Shown here: in pieces, positions 63,101 through 64,000 of the stretch
How positions within the stretch are numbered: the stretch's first letter is position 1
How the letters are laid out: each line of letters begins with the position of its first letter
Assembly: GCF_013087515.1 (NCBI RefSeq)
Contig: NZ_JABFCN010000014.1
Span: forward strand, 35,663-99,662
Source of the DNA: Rhizobium sophorae
GTDB taxonomy: Bacteria > Pseudomonadota > Alphaproteobacteria > Rhizobiales > Rhizobiaceae
Reading direction: 5' to 3'
DNA length: 64,000 bases
Translations under genes and position numbers: made by a program
Notes under the pieces: generated by a model
What the model was told of the DNA's origin: nothing
The model's database searches: none
What the model saw: only the letters and a program-made list of their open reading frames with translations

Positions 63101-64000
63101 GTTCGCTTTGGTCGAGCACTGGTACGCAGCTCGCGACCCTCACCTTCACGAACGAGACCGCCAGCGGCTGGCAGACCGCGTATTTCTCCAGTCCTGTGGC
63201 ATTGACGGTCGGGCAGACCTACACGGCGTCCTACCATACGAATGCCGGTCGTTACTCGACCACCGCCAACTACTTTGTCTCCAATGTGACGAGTGGGCCG
63301 CTGACGGCACCAGCGAGCGGTAATGGCGTATATAGATACGGAAGCACCAGCCTGTACCCTACGGCCACCTTCGATGGGACGAATTACTGGGTCGATGTCA
63401 TGTTCAATCCGTCGGCCTCGAACACGACGCCGACGGCGGTTGCCGATGCGGGGGATGCGACCGAGAAGGGTGGCGTGGCCAATGGTTCGGGCGGCGTCGT
63501 TGCCAGCGGCAATGTGCTGACCAACGATACGGATGCGGATGCCGGTGATACCAAGACGGTCACGGCGATCCGCTTCGGCGCTACATCAGGCACGCTCGGC
63601 ACGGCACTGAATGGTACCTACGGCAGTCTCGTGCTCAGTGCATCGGGCGTCTATAGCTATGCCGTCAACGAGACCAATGCCGCCGTCCAGGCATTGCGGC
63701 AATCGAGCAACACGCTGAGCGATGTCTTCAGCTATACGATGCGTGACACGGCCGGCGCGACAGCCACGGCAAACCTGACCATCACCATCCATGGCGCCAA
63801 CGACGCGCCGGTGCTGGCGGTCCAGACGGCTAGCCAGAACGCCACCGTCGGCTCTGCCTTCTCGTTCACGCTGCCGACGACGACCTTCACCGATGTCGAT
63901 AGCGGCGAGACCCTCACCTATGCGGCAACGTCTGCCGACGGCACGGCGCTGCCTGCCTGGCTGAGTTTCAATGCCTCGACCCGGACCTTCACCGGAACGG
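60103..64000 (+). CDS. Giant surface/secreted protein with dimethylformamidase-beta-like and VCBS/cadherin-like domains (3' truncated)
   Basis: From ATG 60103 (GAGAGGG upstream) the frame stays open to the window end: at least 1299 codons. Residues 1-340 match no family I know and have no signal peptide, so type I secretion is plausible. About 345-840 is an N,N-dimethylformamidase beta-subunit-like domain (GFATDISVDNGKTISFKINT; YIDAGHDEYWSGQQRTNVE near 595; NLMFWSGNEVYWRTRWGN). About 855-945 is an Ig-like domain (TSVITVPATVAVGSTVTITG), 948-1101 DUF4082-like (GVRFQTSAAGTITGIRFYKG), 1107-1240 VCBS/cadherin-like (GGVVASGNVLTNDTDADAGD), then the start of a dystroglycan-type cadherin domain. Probably a cell-surface adhesin or polysaccharide-associated enzyme beside the EPS locus. 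The opposite strand carries a long open frame (60730-63237), which is a shadow. Confidence 0.88.
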   Translation, partial: MYRNARRWTSRSLLLDSLVPRWLTVGGKGKPRTPADKREDSAQLATSVQTADGNKHYGTLVDNPENNAALNEHDVGQSAGVIGDAHGRAHINHPAPSSPDAFAANRETGIRSGDTAAPRLFAHMRGFADSERDADGVAFGAQSSLYRTYAGMSLIGDDPLAPYLPQSPAPTASEQGSTVVTGERSHSGNVVILESSPSAQATAQHDGVNSLAFGMPFGVCGCGYFTSPTRILDWAHGGAMLQEDGQLPGTRLTEGPDYVSTIKRAIGASISDPLLDRDLSPLSGWRGTATWTDSAILNGALPGGGEIGTGTAGSKGIGILSGSVTTPPSTQRSLTTQNLAAAAAASNLIVLENQKQGNPESEWGIDGAGSSNIEGFATDISVDNGKTISFKINTNSTNYRIDIYRLGYYGGMGARKVDTIQHTGLQTQPNPLRNASTGTVDAGNWAVSASWTVPEDSVSGVYIAKLVRQDGTSGQNHIPFIVRDDDSQSDIVFQTADQTWQAYNGWGGANFYGGNGPATGQGAGRAYAVSYNRPIATRGGVGTFAGPQDYLFGAEYAGIYWLEQNGYDVSYLSGVDADRYGSLLLNHKTYIDAGHDEYWSGQQRTNVEAARDAGVNLMFWSGNEVYWRTRWGNAYSADGTPYRTLISYKETWSPSASIDPSNEWTGTFRDPRLSPPAVGGGNPENSLTGQLFKVDDVGSNLQAIKVGYDDANLRFWRNTSVANLQPGQTATLTKNYLGYEWDEAVDNGFDPAGLVKLSSTTVPVSTYLLDYGNTTGNATSTHNLTLYRAPSGALVFGAGTVYWTWGLSDNHDKEATPTDPRVQQAMVNLLADMGIQPGTLQSGLVAATSSTDLVAPTSVITVPATVAVGSTVTITGTAADTGGGVIAGVEVSTDNGASWHPATGDENWTYTWSPQVAGSYTIRSRAVDDNINLETPSAGRTVTVGGPSYTSLFGAATPAVVNTNDTSAVELGVRFQTSAAGTITGIRFYKGSQDTGTHTGSLWSSTGTQLATLTFTNETASGWQTAYFSSPVALTVGQTYTASYHTNAGRYSTTANYFVSNVTSGPLTAPASGNGVYRYGSTSLYPTATFDGTNYWVDVMFNPSASNTTPTAVADAGDATEKGGVANGSGGVVASGNVLTNDTDADAGDTKTVTAIRFGATSGTLGTALNGTYGSLVLSASGVYSYAVNETNAAVQALRQSSNTLSDVFSYTMRDTAGATATANLTITIHGANDAPVLAVQTASQNATVGSAFSFTLPTTTFTDVDSGETLTYAATSADGTALPAWLSFNASTRTFTGT

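Noticed and set aside
60730..63237. Minus-strand open frame of 835 codons
   Set aside because: It lies wholly antisense to the plus-strand giant gene, whose product shows recognisable domains; the minus product is Arg/Gly/Ala-rich and matches nothing.

Overview
The window looks like a chromosome or large-plasmid segment of a GC-rich alphaproteobacterium of the Rhizobium group (Rhizobium/Ensifer/Agrobacterium). The reasons are an ExoF-type polysaccharide export protein, an ExoQ-type polymerase, tightly packed ATGA/GTGA-overlapped operons, many peptide- and taurine-type ABC transporters, and a high-GC codon pattern throughout. I see no rRNA, tRNA, CRISPR array or replication origin. The species cannot be fixed from sequence alone.

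Layout. 1-1383: the end of a nitrate/sulfonate/taurine-type ABC operon. 1473-2393: a stand-alone alanyl-tRNA-synthetase-like catalytic domain. 2445-4275: two toxin-antitoxin pairs (Xre/RES and Phd/PIN), each with a near-perfect palindrome at its promoter. 4413-16859: a divergent catabolic island. Its minus arm holds a DapA-like aldolase, a BNR-repeat enzyme, an Fe-alcohol dehydrogenase and a PdxA2-like dehydrogenase; its plus arm holds a Tat-exported binding protein, two permeases, two ATPases, a four-carbon acid sugar kinase and a GntR regulator. Kinase plus PdxA2 is the known D-threonate route (acid to 4-phosphate to dihydroxyacetone phosphate), so the island probably degrades a larger sugar acid or glycoside that yields a four-carbon acid. 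16895-18590: YetF/DUF421 and an isoaspartyl methyltransferase fused to a membrane-anchored domain. 18744-20746: a wrecked ribitol dehydrogenase gene before an intact pentulose kinase. 20797-27958: assorted genes (L,D-transpeptidase, LysR, exported carboxymuconolactone-decarboxylase-like protein, AAA ATPase, a GMC oxidoreductase remnant, a hydrolase-LuxR fusion, a methyltransferase, a YkgJ-like protein).

28307-59529 is a large exopolysaccharide locus. A minus operon (35910 to 28307) holds three glycosyltransferases, a Wzc-like BY-kinase and gmd/fcl for GDP-L-fucose. Plus genes encode an ExoQ-like polymerase, a beta-helix protein, a WecG-type transferase, a WbaP-like initiating transferase, a UDP-xylose synthase and a TPR glycosyltransferase. 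A second plus operon (50854-56385) makes amino/acyl-amino sugars. A flippase and ExoF close the locus. Between these lie an RTX beta-helix protein bracketed by inverted transposase scraps, a LuxR regulator with a degenerate receiver, and a 294-bp MITE-like inverted-repeat element. From 60103 to the window end runs one unclosed reading frame of at least 1299 codons, a giant surface protein with an N,N-dimethylformamidase-beta-like domain followed by DUF4082-like and VCBS/cadherin-like repeats.

The strongest leads are the unclosed giant protein, the 294-bp inverted-repeat element, the stand-alone AlaRS-like protein, the methyltransferase-membrane fusion with YetF, the phosphorylation-site-less LuxR regulator in the polysaccharide locus, and the RTX protein between inverted IS scraps.
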